A stretch of 64,000 nucleotides of DNA from Lunularia cruciata (Eukaryota; Streptophyta; Marchantiopsida; Lunulariales; Lunulariaceae): assembly GCA_948567375.1 (NCBI GenBank), contig OX419757.1, forward strand, positions 20,522,001 to 20,586,000, in the 5' to 3' direction. A program made the translations under genes and the position numbers. Shown here piece by piece: positions 48,060-61,192 of this stretch. Under the pieces are notes generated by a model. The model was not told the origin of the DNA. It did not search any database and saw only the letters and a program-made list of their open reading frames with translations. Each line of letters starts with the position of its first letter. Within the stretch, counting starts at the first letter, position 1.

Positions 48060-49440
48060 TCTCAAGGAGATCCTGGAGACTGTATTTGCTTGATTACGCG
48101 TGTAATTATTAACTTCTGGAGATGACAATTTCTTTCTCCTTGAAGTTTGCACCCATCAAGCATTTAATTTTCTTTGGTTATTCTATTCCGAACTCTTTAA
48201 AGTCGCATAATAAAAGAGAAAAAGCTCTGGAACTAACAAGGCCCGTAACATACTGTCAGCTGTTTCCAAAATTCAATATTCAACCAAGAAACGAATAAAT
48301 AAACAAATAGTATCACTCATATAATCATCATAAAAATAAATAATCCTTTGTTACCATGTGACAAACACCATGAAATGAAGATGATCCTTGTGTCATGTTT
48401 AGCTTAAACTCTAGCCCTCGATGTTAATACAGAAAAAAAATACCTTACGTGAGACACTAATTGGACTATCACGAGTACACATTTGTACTATAACTAATGA
48501 AAGATAATTCAATCATTTATTCCAGCTTTAACCAACTTTAAGGATAACACTAAATTACAGCCCTACTAGTTGCACTCTTTAAACATTTAATTAGTAAAGC
48601 CCAATCTCTATTTTCCAGATCCTTGTAAGTTAATAGTTCATATTAGTTTTATTACTTTTATCTTTTATTATTTAACTCTTTATTATTCAATTAAGAAATC
48701 TGTCTCAAATGACCTGAGACTGACGTTTAGTGTGCTCACCATATAGTTCATATTTTGGTGAAAACCGGTTGATAGTTGGGCATACTTCTACTTGACAGAC
48801 TCTTCGTGATGCCATGCCAGGGAGGAGTAGATCGAGAAGCACAATTCACCTACCTCACCTACCGACATTTCGTTCAGCAAGGCGCTGGCTTGTGTTGAAA
48901 ACTTGGAGAAGGTGAAGAATGAATCTAACCGAGCTCCTCGAATTCGAGTAAGTCGATGGATCCAGCGCGAGCTCGAGGTCTTCATTCGTAGAACCAACTG
49001 GTACAAAGTTGTACAAATTTGGTATCTGGCGAATCCTTTGAACTTGGGGTTCCCAAAATTTGACGTTGTGGATTGACTCCCTCACAAAAGGTGACGACTA
49101 GATACTTCTGTATCTAATCCTCATCTTCGAGTTATACGATCTGGAGGACACCATGTTCACAACAATGTTCAGGGCATTATATGATACTCTGGCAAGCTAC
49201 CTCCTGATCAGTTGAGAAAGAATTCATTCTCGGCAATTGTCCCTCTTTAAAATACACGATAGACTGGAGCACTTCAGTGCGTGGTCCATTCAAATACTAA
49301 GACGGATATCTATCAGAGGAAATAAGCAGAAAGAAAATAAGAGATGGTAATTGAGCAACATGAGAACAACTTCGTAGCTGCCCTTTGTTTCCATTATGGG
49401 GATAAATTTTGCAGCAAGTGAGCTCAGGCCTCAGGCAAGT
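48060..49440. other. AT-rich intergenic region
   Basis: No gene, RNA or transposon domain recognised. Very AT-rich between 48150 and 48720. Confidence 0.45.
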
Positions 49441-50058
49441 TATGCATTCGCCAAACGGTGCTCGAGGAAACCAATCTCTTGCTCCGTTAAGAACATCCCG
49501 CACCGTGAGGATGTGAAAGCCCTACCAACACTATCAATAGCGTAAATTGATCCCCCACCGTCAACGCTCAACATCTCGCCATCTTTCCGGAGTTCACTTC
49601 TGGTAAACTTCAACACGAAATCGACTTGGTCTGGTGCAACAGAATACGGCTGCACATTATAACAAGATTTTTCGGTTGGCACTCCTTGGGACAGTCGATG
49701 TGGATCATATCTCTACAGTGTCTCGTGAAACGGGTTGCGGGAAAACCAAATCCATGTCCATCTTTGTGGCAAGGGACCTTAGAAGTGTGCATTTACGTTT
49801 CGTCCGAATCGTCAGACTCATTCAGATTCTACATAACTTCATCATCATATTTTTGGAATCCTCTTGAGCTCATTCTCAGACCTGCCCACATCCCTTGCAT
49901 TCAATCTGACGCTCATCAATCGATTTGATTATTTCTCTAGGTTCATTTAATTCTCCAACGTTCACAAAAGTAACTAGATCCTCCAAACCTGAACGTTGCC
50001 GATGAATTTCAAATGACAATAAGATCTTTCTCTTCGACCGGCTGAAAGGACTTGGCAT
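49440..50058 (-). CDS. Possible exons of an unrecognised gene
   Basis: Two protein-like minus-strand stretches. 50058 down to 49876 reads MPSPFSRSKRKILLSFEIHR and LVTFVNVGELNEPREIIKSI, with a possible GT donor after GGGCAG near 49881. 49703 down to 49440 reads PTEKSCYNVQPYSVAPDQVD, KFTRSELRKDGEMLSVDGGG and ends FLEHRLANA-stop. The composition looks coding, but I recognise no family and cannot fix the splice sites. It may be a small intron-containing gene or a remnant. Low confidence. Confidence 0.3.
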
Positions 50059-50059
50059 C

Positions 50060-51187
50060 TTAAGTACAAAAAATAAACTAAGAAGACTATGTTTTATGCA
50101 TCACGCCATCTTTTGCGCAATTTTATTGTGTGAGACGATGTGTACATTTCATTATTGTGTTAACTGGCACTGTCCTTTTTTCGCTCTGTAAGATTTGAAG
50201 CGGACAGAGCTCCAGCAGGGATCCGGATGCTCTAACAAGACACCTTCCACCCGAGTGGGAGGAAACGTGGGAAGGGAAAACTCACGAGCTGTTAACGCAC
50301 ATACTTAGCACTCACCTAATTCCCTTAAGATACTTTCTGTCCAAGCCAAGACAGACACACATGGATCTCGATTTCACCGTTGGACCTTGGTATATTCCCT
50401 GGAATTCTCCGGTGTCATTATGGTGACTAGGTACATTCTTAGTTCTATTGATAATTTCACTTTCCAAGCTGCAGTTGTATGACTGCTAAATTGATCTGTT
50501 GCTGTTGACTTCCCCTTAAATTTGATTGTCATGGTGGTTGTTCACAGCACTTGCCAGAATTCGCCACGATAGGAAGTTGCTTCCTCGCAGTTCCGTATCA
50601 CTTAAAACGTTTCTATCTGTGTTGCTAAAGTGAGACACTTTCGTGGTTATTCCCATTCCTCCATACAGTTCTCTGATAGGAAAGGTGAAGTTTGACAAAT
50701 CACTGATTTCAACGTTACAATCTGACTTATGCGCACGTGAGTCCGGAACACATCTGGCTCTCAATTTGGTGTTAGCAGAATCCTATATTCAGAATTGTGG
50801 ACGCAGCAAATTAAGTACATAGATCATCACCTCCTGGAAGACATCACACCTTCCCTCAGTGAATGTGCAAGGACCGCAAAGTTGAAGTGATTCCTGGTGT
50901 TAAGGTGAAAACTATATGGGTACCAAATAGGTTCGAGAATGGTTCTGTATTCGCTGAATTGCCACCCTCGTCTGTTCTAAGACTCGTTCTGTTCTACGAC
51001 TGCTCTAGGCCAACCTTGTGGTTTAAAAAATTCACTCTCTATTTTGTACACTACAATCTTTCCTCTCAAAACTTGCTAAAGTATTCGACTACAGCCCACT
51101 AAAGATGGGTGTGTTTAATATCCGTTAAATTATCCAGAAAGCTATGCTACAGAAACTGGCAAATTGGTTAGCACTGCATGCTCTATT
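50060..51187. other. Intergenic region downstream of the MFS gene
   Basis: Nothing recognised on either strand. It should contain the 3' end of the minus-strand transporter transcript. Confidence 0.45.
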
Positions 51188-53859
51188 TCATTTCAATGAA
51201 GCTTCAGTATCAAAATCAGGATCTCCCTTGTACTGGGATTCGGCCATCTTTGCATATAAGGGTTTTAATCTGAAAGTTAAAACCATATCCAGCACGAACC
51301 CCAGTGCTAAAACTAATGACATGATTATGAAAAGTAACTGAAAACAACGTGATCCGTAGCACTCAGTTTCTTCCCTTTTGGCTGAAAGACCACTGAAACT
51401 CCTCAAGCTACCCCATATTGATGGACGGCTTGAACCCAGCATCATTGCATTCCTGTCTTGCATGTGAGAATTGGAGCTTTCGTGGGATTCGAGATCGTAA
51501 ATGTAGCCTGCCATATAAGAGAAAAAGAAGGAACCAAGAGACATGTCAAGGTTGAGAACGTTGTAGATGAGCCCGAAACTCTTCAACCCAAACATCTCAG
51601 AAGCTGTTGGCACCATGATGGTCGCATGGAAGCCGAAGGTGACTCCCACGATTATGGAACCTATGTGAAGAGATCCAGGTATTGAGAACGCCATTAAGAG
51701 ATATCCCAATATCATGAAGATCTTCGACAAGCCCATCCACGCGGTTCTTGGCATTGCCCTGGACCTGGTAAGCGAGCAAGCATGATCAGTGACGCATCAA
51801 CCACCCATGTTAACTGACCCTAGTAATTTGAGCAAATCAAATCAAAATTGCCTTCTGAAAGGGTAACATTTGAGACTCTGAAAGTAATTCATCCACCCAA
51901 TACAACAGATGCAGGTTTGAATGAATGTAACATCAGGAGTTCTCTCACCTGAAGAAATACTCAGAAAGAGTACCAGAGAGAATTCTTCCAAAGAATCCAA
52001 ATATACTGATGAAGGACACGAACATGGTGACATCCGCGTAACCTAAAGAACTGCCAATTTGAGCAACGTTGTTGATTGTTGCCATTCCTGACCCCACTCC
52101 GGTAAAGAAACCGAGAAATAGTAGCCAGAACTCTAAAGTACCTACGGCGTCCCGCAAGGAATAGTGATCCCCCAGTTGCTTTCCTCTTATTTGTATCTCC
52201 TTCTCCTCAGCGCTGTCTTCATATTTCTTCTGCTCTTCTACAAGACATTGATTCTCGTCTCGAGCCTCTGCTGCTTCTACGACAACCTTGTGCAGAAGTG
52301 GTTCCTTCATAGCATCTGTGATACCAAAGAAGCTTCCACCCTTTTTAGACCTTTTCTTCGTGATCAAATGATCAACTACCAGGAGCTTCACTGGTACACA
52401 TATAGGCGAGAGAATGAACACCAAGAGTATCCAAGCCACACACTGTTTGATGGATGGGGAGAGGGTTTGCTCCGTGAGGGTGTATCCCAGAAGGTATAGA
52501 GCAACGGCTATAGCAGCGATATTCAAGATTGTAAAACTCGTCTGCTCCTCCAGATCTTCGTCGGGTCCTGTAGAGACAGGAACTTCGCGTAGAAATACTG
52601 CAGCAATCATGCACGCCGCTACAGGAACGAAAGCCAGGAGGAGAAGAAACGCGGAGCTGGAACCGGTGAAGAGAGATGAACAAATTACTGTAAAAATTGC
52701 AGTGCTAAGTCCCACGAATCCCTTTAGAATGCCTGTCACAGGTCCACGGCGTTGAGTAAAGTTGCGGAGACAGGTTGTAAGACAAGCTGTGTTCATCCAT
52801 GTACTGCTGTTACCTCCCAGAAACATCACTATCCACATCTGCAATTACGGTCGCAGAGATGTCAATATTCATCCTATTCTGAGTATAATCAGTCAATGAA
52901 TGACCTCAGTTCTCCTCCATAATGTCAATCAGAATTAGGATAAACAATCGAATTCCACGTTGAAATAGGACTACTGCAGCAGTGGAGTTAAAAAAGGCTG
53001 TAGAAGACTCTAAATCAAGTCAATTCCTCGTGTGTACACAACATCCTTTGATTTCTCAACAGTGAGAAATGACGATATACAGCAGCAGAAGCAGTCCATG
53101 ATATCTCGGGGCTTACACCATGTACAACGTGATTAAAATCTAAGGAAGGTCAATGTTGATCCATTGCAACAGAGAGATGGTCACTGGCTTTTCCGCATCC
53201 TTCCATCATACATCCACAAGAATGCATACATGAGATACTGCTTTTGCAATGTGGTATCAATGAGTGGAATATAGAACTTGCTCAACATCCTCGAAAGACT
53301 CTTCATGTTCTCCGTGATAAATTGCTTGTCGACACCTTCACACCAATCAGGAGGTACTTCGCTGCCTGGAACTGGAACCACTGACATAGCCATCGAATTT
53401 ATTCACTTTTGTCGTTTATTTCTAGATCAATTTTTGCTGAGTATCTGTCACTGAAGAGGGGGTAACGGTAAACAGGAGACACACAACCATACAGATAGTT
53501 TTCATCTCAAACGACAATGTGAAGACTTGTACCTGCCATAACGGTGGTGGAGCGATATGCTCGCTAACAATAAGCCAAGTAGAGCCATAACCCAAGACAC
53601 CAACACCGGCACCGATGAGGAGGATAACTTGGGTAGGGAGATACTCCGACAGGAAGCCAGCGAGGAGTCCAACGCTTTTACCCACATCCTTGGCAACGCT
53701 GAGACCATTCAACTCCACTTGACTGTAACCCATTACATGCTTAAGATCGGACGCATAGTTGGCAAATGTGTAATTGTTTCCGGCAATCGACTGCACCCAT
53801 ATCGCGCAGACGAGTCCCACCCACTTAAATACAATCCTCCCAGTGCGTGGTTCTGCCAT
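51188..53859 (-). CDS. Nodulin-like MFS transporter, three exons
   Basis: Membrane transporter of the nodulin-like branch of the major facilitator superfamily; substrate unknown. Exons on the minus strand: 53859-53533, 52838-51949 and 51764-51188, with GT...AG introns, giving about 597 residues, normal for the family. The Met at 53889 (MTKKQAQSK) is an alternative start 10 residues upstream. The N-terminal nodulin-like half begins KWVGLVCAIWVQSIAGNNYT with about six membrane segments (WIVMFLGGNSSTWMNT, RGPVTGILKGFVGLS). A long cytoplasmic charged loop (about residues 270-320) follows. The second half has FWLLFLGFFTGVGSGMATIN and NVAQIGSSLGY, family hallmarks. The C-terminus (RLKPLYAKM...) is charged. 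It looks intact. Confidence 0.9.
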
Positions 53860-53889
53860 GATCTTAGACTGTGCCTGCTTCTTCGTCAC

Positions 53890-55720
53890 CTCTCCTCAGA
53901 AACGTTCCCTCAGCCTCTGATATTCAGAGACAACAATTTCCTGAAAGACGTATGCCTAGCAACAGTTAGAACACCCATACTTTAACAGCATTCGCCTCCT
54001 TTTCTGCACCAAGGAGTAATCCCGTATTACCAATTAAATCAATCCGTCTATTTACTTCCCAGTCCACTCCTAAACATGACTTCCAACACTTCACACAACT
54101 GGTACCTTCCAGCGACCACATTGCAAAACGAAGGCAATAACAAAATCACCGGGCCAACTTTTGAGTTGATCGTAAAGAACGAGTACCTTCTAGATATAGA
54201 TACGAAGCAATGTTTCTGTGTACTCCAATATCCGGATATCACACGAGGGAAAGTTCTCATGAAGCTGCTTCTTCGATCACCAGTGTTATCATAGAAATCT
54301 ATTCGCTGTTACTGATTTAAGAAGCTTATCCTTCACTGTCTGCTTCGCTTCATGAGAACTCACGATCTATTTCGAGCACTTATACACACAGAATGGACCC
54401 TCCTAGGCAGGTGCATTACCGATTCCCCCAGCACTTTCCATATTTCATAAAGTCGTCTGGAGTAGAAAACGCCCCTACTACTTCCTCGATTCACTTTTGA
54501 ATCATACCCGGACCTGGCATACTTTCCTTCCTTGCGTACAAGTGTCAATGTCATTCTCTTCCACTATGAGAAACTGAAAGTCATGATCTCTCCTTGAGGA
54601 AAGTTCGTAAGCAATTTGGCAGCTCCAGTGAGAATGCGTATTACCCCCCTACTTTGGTACTTTCCTTGCATGCATTCCTCTCCCAAATCCAGCCCCCAGG
54701 TGTCGCCAAACAAACTTTGATCTTCCACCTCTCCACTGCTTGACCGAAAGAGTCCATCAATAAGCCCAGCCCGAGATGATTGGGGCGTTTACTGTGGTGA
54801 TTCTGATTCTTATTTGACCTGCGACAACGGCCGCTGCAATTTCCTCTCACGCTCTTCTATGGACCTTGGGCTTAGCCCCGTTTTACCCTTTTCGTCTCGC
54901 CCTTGTACGGCTTGGTGGGGTCTTCCCATCCTTCGTTTCTTCAACGCGGTCGCCTTCTCTCCTTCTATGGACCTTCCATCGCTATATACCAGCTCTACTG
55001 TAGCGGCCAGAAGGCGAAGCTGGGTAACTTGGACCTTCCTGGCTTGCAGAGCAGTTCTCCGGCGCAGCATTCGAGGGAGAGCGGAGTTGTCCGTCTTGGC
55101 TCCTTGCTGCCGTTGTGAGGCAGTAATCGGGATCCGCTGGTGGACACGTAGAGCAGCGGCATCTTTCACAACTCTGTGCATTAGGGTGACGTGTATACCC
55201 TTGCATGCTGGCCGTTAGAACGTGGCCAGTAACCTCCAACTTTACAGGTTAGAAGGCAGTTCGATGGCTAGTTTAGCGACACGTTCGCAGCAGAATGCTT
55301 GCTTTGTCACCCTCAGAATTCTGCTTCGTATTTCATGGTCCAAGCCTACGTCACCCTCTTGCCCTGAAGAGCTTCTTTGTTTAAGTTTTTGAAGTAACCT
55401 TTACTGGTAAATAATTCCAAGGACAAAAAGCCTTACTTTTACTGCATTTATAGAGATTGCCAGTTGAGGTCATAGTCTCAAGTCCAATCAAATTGGATGT
55501 GGTTGATTACCAATTTTTTAGATGATGTATTTTGTGTATGCCAAGTGTGTCACATGGAATCTCAAGCACATTGGTTTGAAACTCAAGCAAGATTGGATGA
55601 GGGAGACTTAAACGTAGGTGGAGTGTAGTGGAAAACTCCACCAACGTGAAATGAAATTCACTTTACTAAATGGTATACATGGAGTTGGCTCCATGTATCC
55701 CAGAGCTTCTCCCTCCATTG
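53890..55720. other. Intergenic region upstream of the MFS gene
   Basis: No gene supported. 54800-55240 is locally GC-richer and open on both strands (up to 134 codons), but no motif is recognisable. I treat this as composition rather than coding. Confidence 0.4.
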
Positions 55721-55726
55721 GAAAGA

Positions 55727-55798
55727 ATACTAGTTTTGTTAAACAGTGACATATCGATGAGGATACTAGTTTTGTTAAATTGTGACATATCAAGGAGG
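55727..55798. repeat. Tandem duplication, 36-bp unit
   Basis: ATACTAGTTTTGTTAAA...GTGACATATC at 55727 and again at 55763. Confidence 0.85.
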
Positions 55799-55799
55799 A

Positions 55800-57860
55800 T
55801 GTTGGCCAGGGTGCAGGTTTGCATATATTTTCATTGATGTTTATTTAAATCTTTCTAGAATCTAGTAAAACAAAGTTGTTAATTGTTGAAAGGGTTGTAT
55901 TGTGAACTCGTTTATCTCTCACTCGAGATGAATCTCTGTCAGCTTATGTTAGCTATTAGATATCATAACATTACTGACCTCGTAGTACCGAGTTCCATTC
56001 ACCCTTAATTCTTTGAGTTTAAATCTAACATTATTACATTAAAATTAAGTGGAATCCCTAGTCAGAAGTATTAAGCCTGTCGGTTTATTGACGTGATAGG
56101 TTCCTGGCTCTTGGCAAGTAACAAGTAAAACCTGCCCATTGTTTGTAAATTTAGGCTTGTAGCTCTAAGAGTCAAACTTCTCGGGGTCTAAGTGATGCAA
56201 TACTTATCATAGAAGTTCTTGGAATTTACGACTCGTTGTAGAACAAAGATTCATCATCAGGTCCTTGACTGCCATGGCAAAGAGATTCGTTCCTCTCATA
56301 TAGCGTGTGTGGGTGGAGTTTTTGGTCCTGCTCCGCAATTCATTGGTTCTTTCACGGCCTTTGGAAATCTATGAAAGCTTCCACCTCACCAGTATCGGGT
56401 AGCAAGTAGGAGCAAGGTAGAGATTTCTTCAGCATTTTATATTGCAAGGGGATTCCCTAATTGCTCAATGTCGTCATGGCGGAGATAGCCGGCCTACTGT
56501 CAAAACAGAAACCTTGGCTTCATGCGTTGACAAAGAAGTTTATGGTCTTTCTTCCTTAGGCTCGTCCTTGGTTCATGACGCCAGATTCGATAGAGAAACC
56601 AACTCTCCGGTGCATCAACCATAAAAAGGTCAGTTCTTCGTTGAGGATGGAGCGACCAGTGTGGACGAGGTTTTCTTGATTGGAGAAAGCCCGCGTCCAG
56701 AAGGTAACGGGGCCCCAGTTAGTTGCAGCTGTCAACAAAGATCTTTAGGAGAAATCATAGCCTTGTTATCGTTCTGTTTGTATAGCCTTTTGAAAGCGTG
56801 AAGGACTTTTGTATCCCCCAGGGGATGATCTTTGTCCTAGTTCTCCGTGGACATCAACGTGCAACTGTCACTCCTGGCAAAACTTTGTCTTCGGGCATTC
56901 CAGGCAGCAGGTACATTCGGTCCTTATGATTTGGTTACCTGAACAGAAATTGCTCAGAAATTCGTTCAGAATTTGCCTTCATGGCAATTGCCATGTACTC
57001 TATACATTGTCGTATGGACACCAAGCTAATTAAAAGCGTTTTGTCAATCCTGCAAAAGATGTTGAGTAATGGATTTGGATAGTTTAAAAACAACTGATGC
57101 TAACTCCCTGACCACATGTTCAGGCAGTTAGCTTTCTGACTTTGGAGTGTGTTTTGGATTGTAGGTGTGACAGGGGACCGATTGTTTAGGTGTAGGAAAC
57201 TGATTTGAGCTTGAGACACATGATGATAACTTCTAAACTAGACTGTCATCCAAAGTTGATTCCGGCTTGTCCTATGCTATTGACACTACCGGAGTAGAAG
57301 TAATCAAAGCCTGATGATAGACAGCCGAAACCACCAACTGCTCTAGCCCCAACAGAAGATCACTTCTATCTTTCTTTATAAATTGGCTATGTGCTCTCCT
57401 TTGTCGGACGGGAAGTACGCAGCTACGAGACGAGAGTTCCATATCTGGCAACTGCGCCACTCATCATCGTTCCCTTTGCCTGGATAGCCGAAGATGGCAA
57501 TGCAGAGACTACAATTCTGGCTATTTTCTATTTTGTCTATGTAATTTTAAGGTGGCAATTGAAATCTTCGAACTTTAAAAGTCTCATGAGGTAGACTATA
57601 TAGTTTAGACTACATGGTCCTTTGACGGGGAGAGAGCTCGTAAACTCATTAAATTATTTGTCAAAGGTTCAGCCATAGCAGGTTCGTAGGTAGAGGCTCT
57701 TTCCACTGTCCTTTATCGATGAGAAGTCAAACATAGATTTTGGGGAAAGAGTCGCTACAATAACTTCAAAAGAAAACTGGTCGTCCTCATTTTGCTAGCA
57801 ATTTGCACTCAGTTGCATTCCATCCTTTATCAAGAGAGCTCAGAATTGTCAAGCATCTAT
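55800..57860. other. Region without recognised genes
   Basis: Short open stretches (for example 56442-56624 plus) show no family hallmark. No transposon domain seen. Confidence 0.4.
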
Positions 57861-58021
57861 TACGTTGCATATCACCCATTGGTCAATGTGTGAAGGATAC
57901 CCTTCTTAAACAGGATAAAAGACATCCATTTGGAGAGCTACTACGTTTCATATTACCACTGTTCAATGTGTGAAGGGTACCCTTCGTAAACAGGATAAAA
58001 GACGTCCATTTTGAAGATACT
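57861..58021. repeat. Tandem duplication, 81-bp unit
   Basis: TACGTTGCATATCACC at 57861 and TACGTTTCATATTACC at 57942. Each is followed by CAATGTGTGAAGG and AAACAGGATAAAAGAC. Confidence 0.85.
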
Positions 58022-58317
58022 AGTACTCGATTTGGTAGTTTGAAGCTTGAAAGTAAATATACCCCGAAGGAAGACATAAAACAGGATGGAACAAAGGCCC
58101 GTTGAAAACGACAAACCGTGTACTTCCGCTTCGGTCTAGTTTCGACGACTACTGACATACACTAATTGTACTCGACGCGAGACAAAGTCTATGTATTCAT
58201 TGCAACACTGTCTCGTGCACACTGAGGAGTTTCAGAAATAGTTTTACAAAGATCGATATATTTTCATATAGATGTTTGTTATGTTTACGATATAAGATGT
58301 TTATTATGTTTCCGATG

Positions 58318-58505
58318 CATTGACTAAATCGGTATAGGTGCGGGCCGGAGGAAGAAAAGAACATATTTCGGATTAGTTCAGTTTTTTATTGTTAGCAAAC
58401 TTTATAATAGGCATTGACTGAATCGGTATGGGTGCAGGCCAAATCAAGAAAAGGACGCATTACCTATTTTCGTCCGAGTTTCTTATTATTGATAAATTCC
58501 ATAAC
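58318..58505. repeat. Diverged tandem duplication, about 95-bp unit
   Basis: CATTGACTAAATCGGTATAG at about 58318 recurs as CATTGACTGAATCGGTATGG at about 58413. It continues with GGTGCGGGCC/GGTGCAGGCC, AAGAAAAG and TTATTGTTAG/TTATTGATAA. Confidence 0.75.
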
Positions 58506-58972
58506 AGGTGGTTTTGTGGAATAAAGAATATGGAGTTTTATGTTGGTACACTATAAATATTAATTACAATTTAAAGTTAATAAAGTACTTGGTTTAGAGT
58601 GAATCTGGTTGGTGCCAACGCTGCCTGGTGTAGTATATAAACTCAGGATTAAATGTGCTTTCACCCATTGCCCGTTTGATGGCACCCACAGGTGCCCGGA
58701 GAACATCACTTAACTAACATGTATGTGAATTGTGCTTCATATTCATGAGAAAATTCTTGTAACTTGGAATCTTCCATAGTGAAAGCTTACAACAATTCAT
58801 GAAACCTGATCTTACGCTTCATGTTGAGAAATACCTTGTGACCTGCGTCAACCGTTAGGAGTACCTATGACAGAAATAAACTTGAAAGCAGGAGGATTCT
58901 AGCTCGGCAGAAAATCTGCCATACCACCTCTCTCAATGCTTGTCCCGAACCATGGTCCAAGAAGTTTCTTGC

Positions 58973-59108
58973 TTTACCCTTTGCGGACTCACCTCCCTCA
59001 CCGTATCTGGTTCTAAAAACTGAACTCTTTTATTTCTTGATTTACCCCTTGCGGACTCACCTCCCTCACCGTTTCTGGTTCTAGAAAATGAACTCCTTTA
59101 CTTCCTGT
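58973..59108. repeat. Tandem duplication, 68-bp unit
   Basis: TTTACCCTTTGCGGACTCAC at 58973 and TTTACCCCTTGCGGACTCAC at 59041, with few changes along the unit. Confidence 0.85.
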
Positions 59109-59109
59109 G

Positions 59110-61045
59110 CATGACAGCTGTTGCTGTCATGCATTTTGGACGGAAGTACTTGCCATTTTGGATATTTTCCTTGACTTCAATCAATTTCTTGGTTGTTGCA
59201 AGGCGACACGGATCATTTTCCGAATCATTTTCCAGAAGTCGTGCTATTTCACTTGTCGTACTAATATATGGAGATAAACCACCACACCAATACAAAACTA
59301 CTAAATCCACCGCTTAGTTTACTGGCATGAGCATTAGCACATTGGTGATGAATTTGAGTTCAAATATTTGAGAGCGGCATTTTGGATCCACAAAAATTTT
59401 CATAAATCATACTCTAAGAATCACTCACCAAAAACATGGTAACCCTCTCAAGAAGTCATGTCAACTCTTCTTATAATCATTTACTTTGATATGATACCCT
59501 AAACATCCGTAATATGGCACCTGATTTTTATAAATGAATGCAACTTGCACGAAATATCCCATAAACAGTTTTACGGAGCGTTTATTTAGTAGCACTTCAT
59601 TTCCTTGCAAAGTTCACTACAAATAGTTTCAAAGTTTGTCATTTACCCATAGACATCCGTCAAAACTATTTTTGAAACCCTAGTGTCCCTTTATTTCATA
59701 AGGATGATGTTACGATTCGCTTAGCAGTTGCATTCCATGCAATCCCTCAATATGAAAATGATGGGAGAGCCTTCCACGTACAAAGAAACGGACGTTACGA
59801 ACCTTGAAATGTCAAAACAATGCAGGGACACCAAAAATTTGGATGCTCCTCCTCCAGGTAGAGGTGTCCGCTATTTGTACCTAATAAATAGTTCGATTTG
59901 ATATTTGTCCGGAAAAATGATTTCCTTATTCCTTAAATCATCTTGGTCTACAAATTCCTGGGATAAAATAATGTTTTGACTGACCAACTCCTCTCAATGA
60001 GATTATTCTAATAAACATCACTGACATTTTACCAATGCATGTTTCAAGGAGGCATGTCCCGTAAACGGTACAACTGGATGTGACACCATGAGATGGAGAT
60101 GTTCTTCCTACGTTTGTTTTTGCACCGAAGAAATACACAAGAATGCATGAGTGCAAAAGAGGACAGACAATGTGAAGTGGAATGATGATTCGTTTCTTAG
60201 TGATATTTCGTAAGTATCTACTTTGATTTTGGAAGTCTTCCACGATAAGGATGGTTTCCTTACCAAGAGAGTGAATTTATCTCTTCAAAGGACTCATATA
60301 TTTGGTTAAAAAAGAAAAAAAAAGTTCTATTTTAATAATCCTTGAATAATGCATGGGACATGAGGGGTTGTAGTTGAATTGACCTTCAATGCCTGATCAT
60401 CCAATCTGCTTTCTTTGTAAGTTTTATTTGATTCTCATCAAGACAAGCGTAGCGATGTCTAAGCTTGCATCATACAAGCTAATCTAATCACTCACTGTGC
60501 AATTGCTTCCTTGTATTTGCTTATAGTCAATTTCTCATTTCTAAGCAAGGTCTCAATCATCTCATTTACCAGTTTGGCAATTCTACCTTCTCATTATTAT
60601 CCTTCTTTGGCACCAATTCTAGTTTCTAGCAACTAATCATGAAACCAAATTTTCTGTTGCTCTTGGATCAACCAGGCTTCACCTTTCTAAGTCTCCGTAC
60701 ACAAAAATGAGTTGTGCTTCCTTCTTCATCAGTCCATTAGCTTTTTGCTTATCTTTGTTTCATTCTCATGTGTTTTCTCTTTAAAAGAGAAAAATTGGTG
60801 GAATTAATAAAGCCCCAAAGCAAAGTTATCTTTGGTGATCTTTGTTCCATCATTATCACATATCATGATACCTCTTACTCCCTTACCCCTTCATACACAT
60901 TATTCTTAATAAGAGGTCAATAAATTTGGTGTTGTTATGGCAAAATACAATATTGTGCTACCAAGTGCACAAATCTTCATAAATTATGGCATATCTTAAT
61001 TTCTAAGGGCACTAGTAAACTTTTTTTATTGGTTTATTCTTCTTT
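59110..61045. other. AT-rich region without recognised genes
   Basis: No ORF above about 100 codons and no family hallmark on either strand. No RNA gene recognised. Confidence 0.45.
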
Positions 61046-61048
61046 GGT

Positions 61049-61192
61049 GGTATTTTTTGTTGAAGTGTACCTTCATATCATCTATTTCCTTGATAAAATG
61101 GTCAAATTTATCATTGGGTGCTATTTCTTGTTGATGTGTACCTTCATATCATCTGTTTCCTTGATACAATGATGAAATTTATCATTGGCATT
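61049..61192. repeat. Tandem duplication, 71-bp unit
   Basis: TATTTTTTGTTGAAGTGTAC at 61051 and TATTTCTTGTTGATGTGTAC at 61122, both followed by CTTCATATCATCT and TTTCCTTGATA. Confidence 0.85.

Noticed and set aside
54814-55218. A gene in the GC-richer segment
   Set aside because: Both strands are open over the same stretch, no family motif is visible, and this fits base composition.
56442-56740. Exon of a gene near 56.5 kb
   Set aside because: Open on both strands for about 60 codons, no hallmark residues and no clear splice sites.
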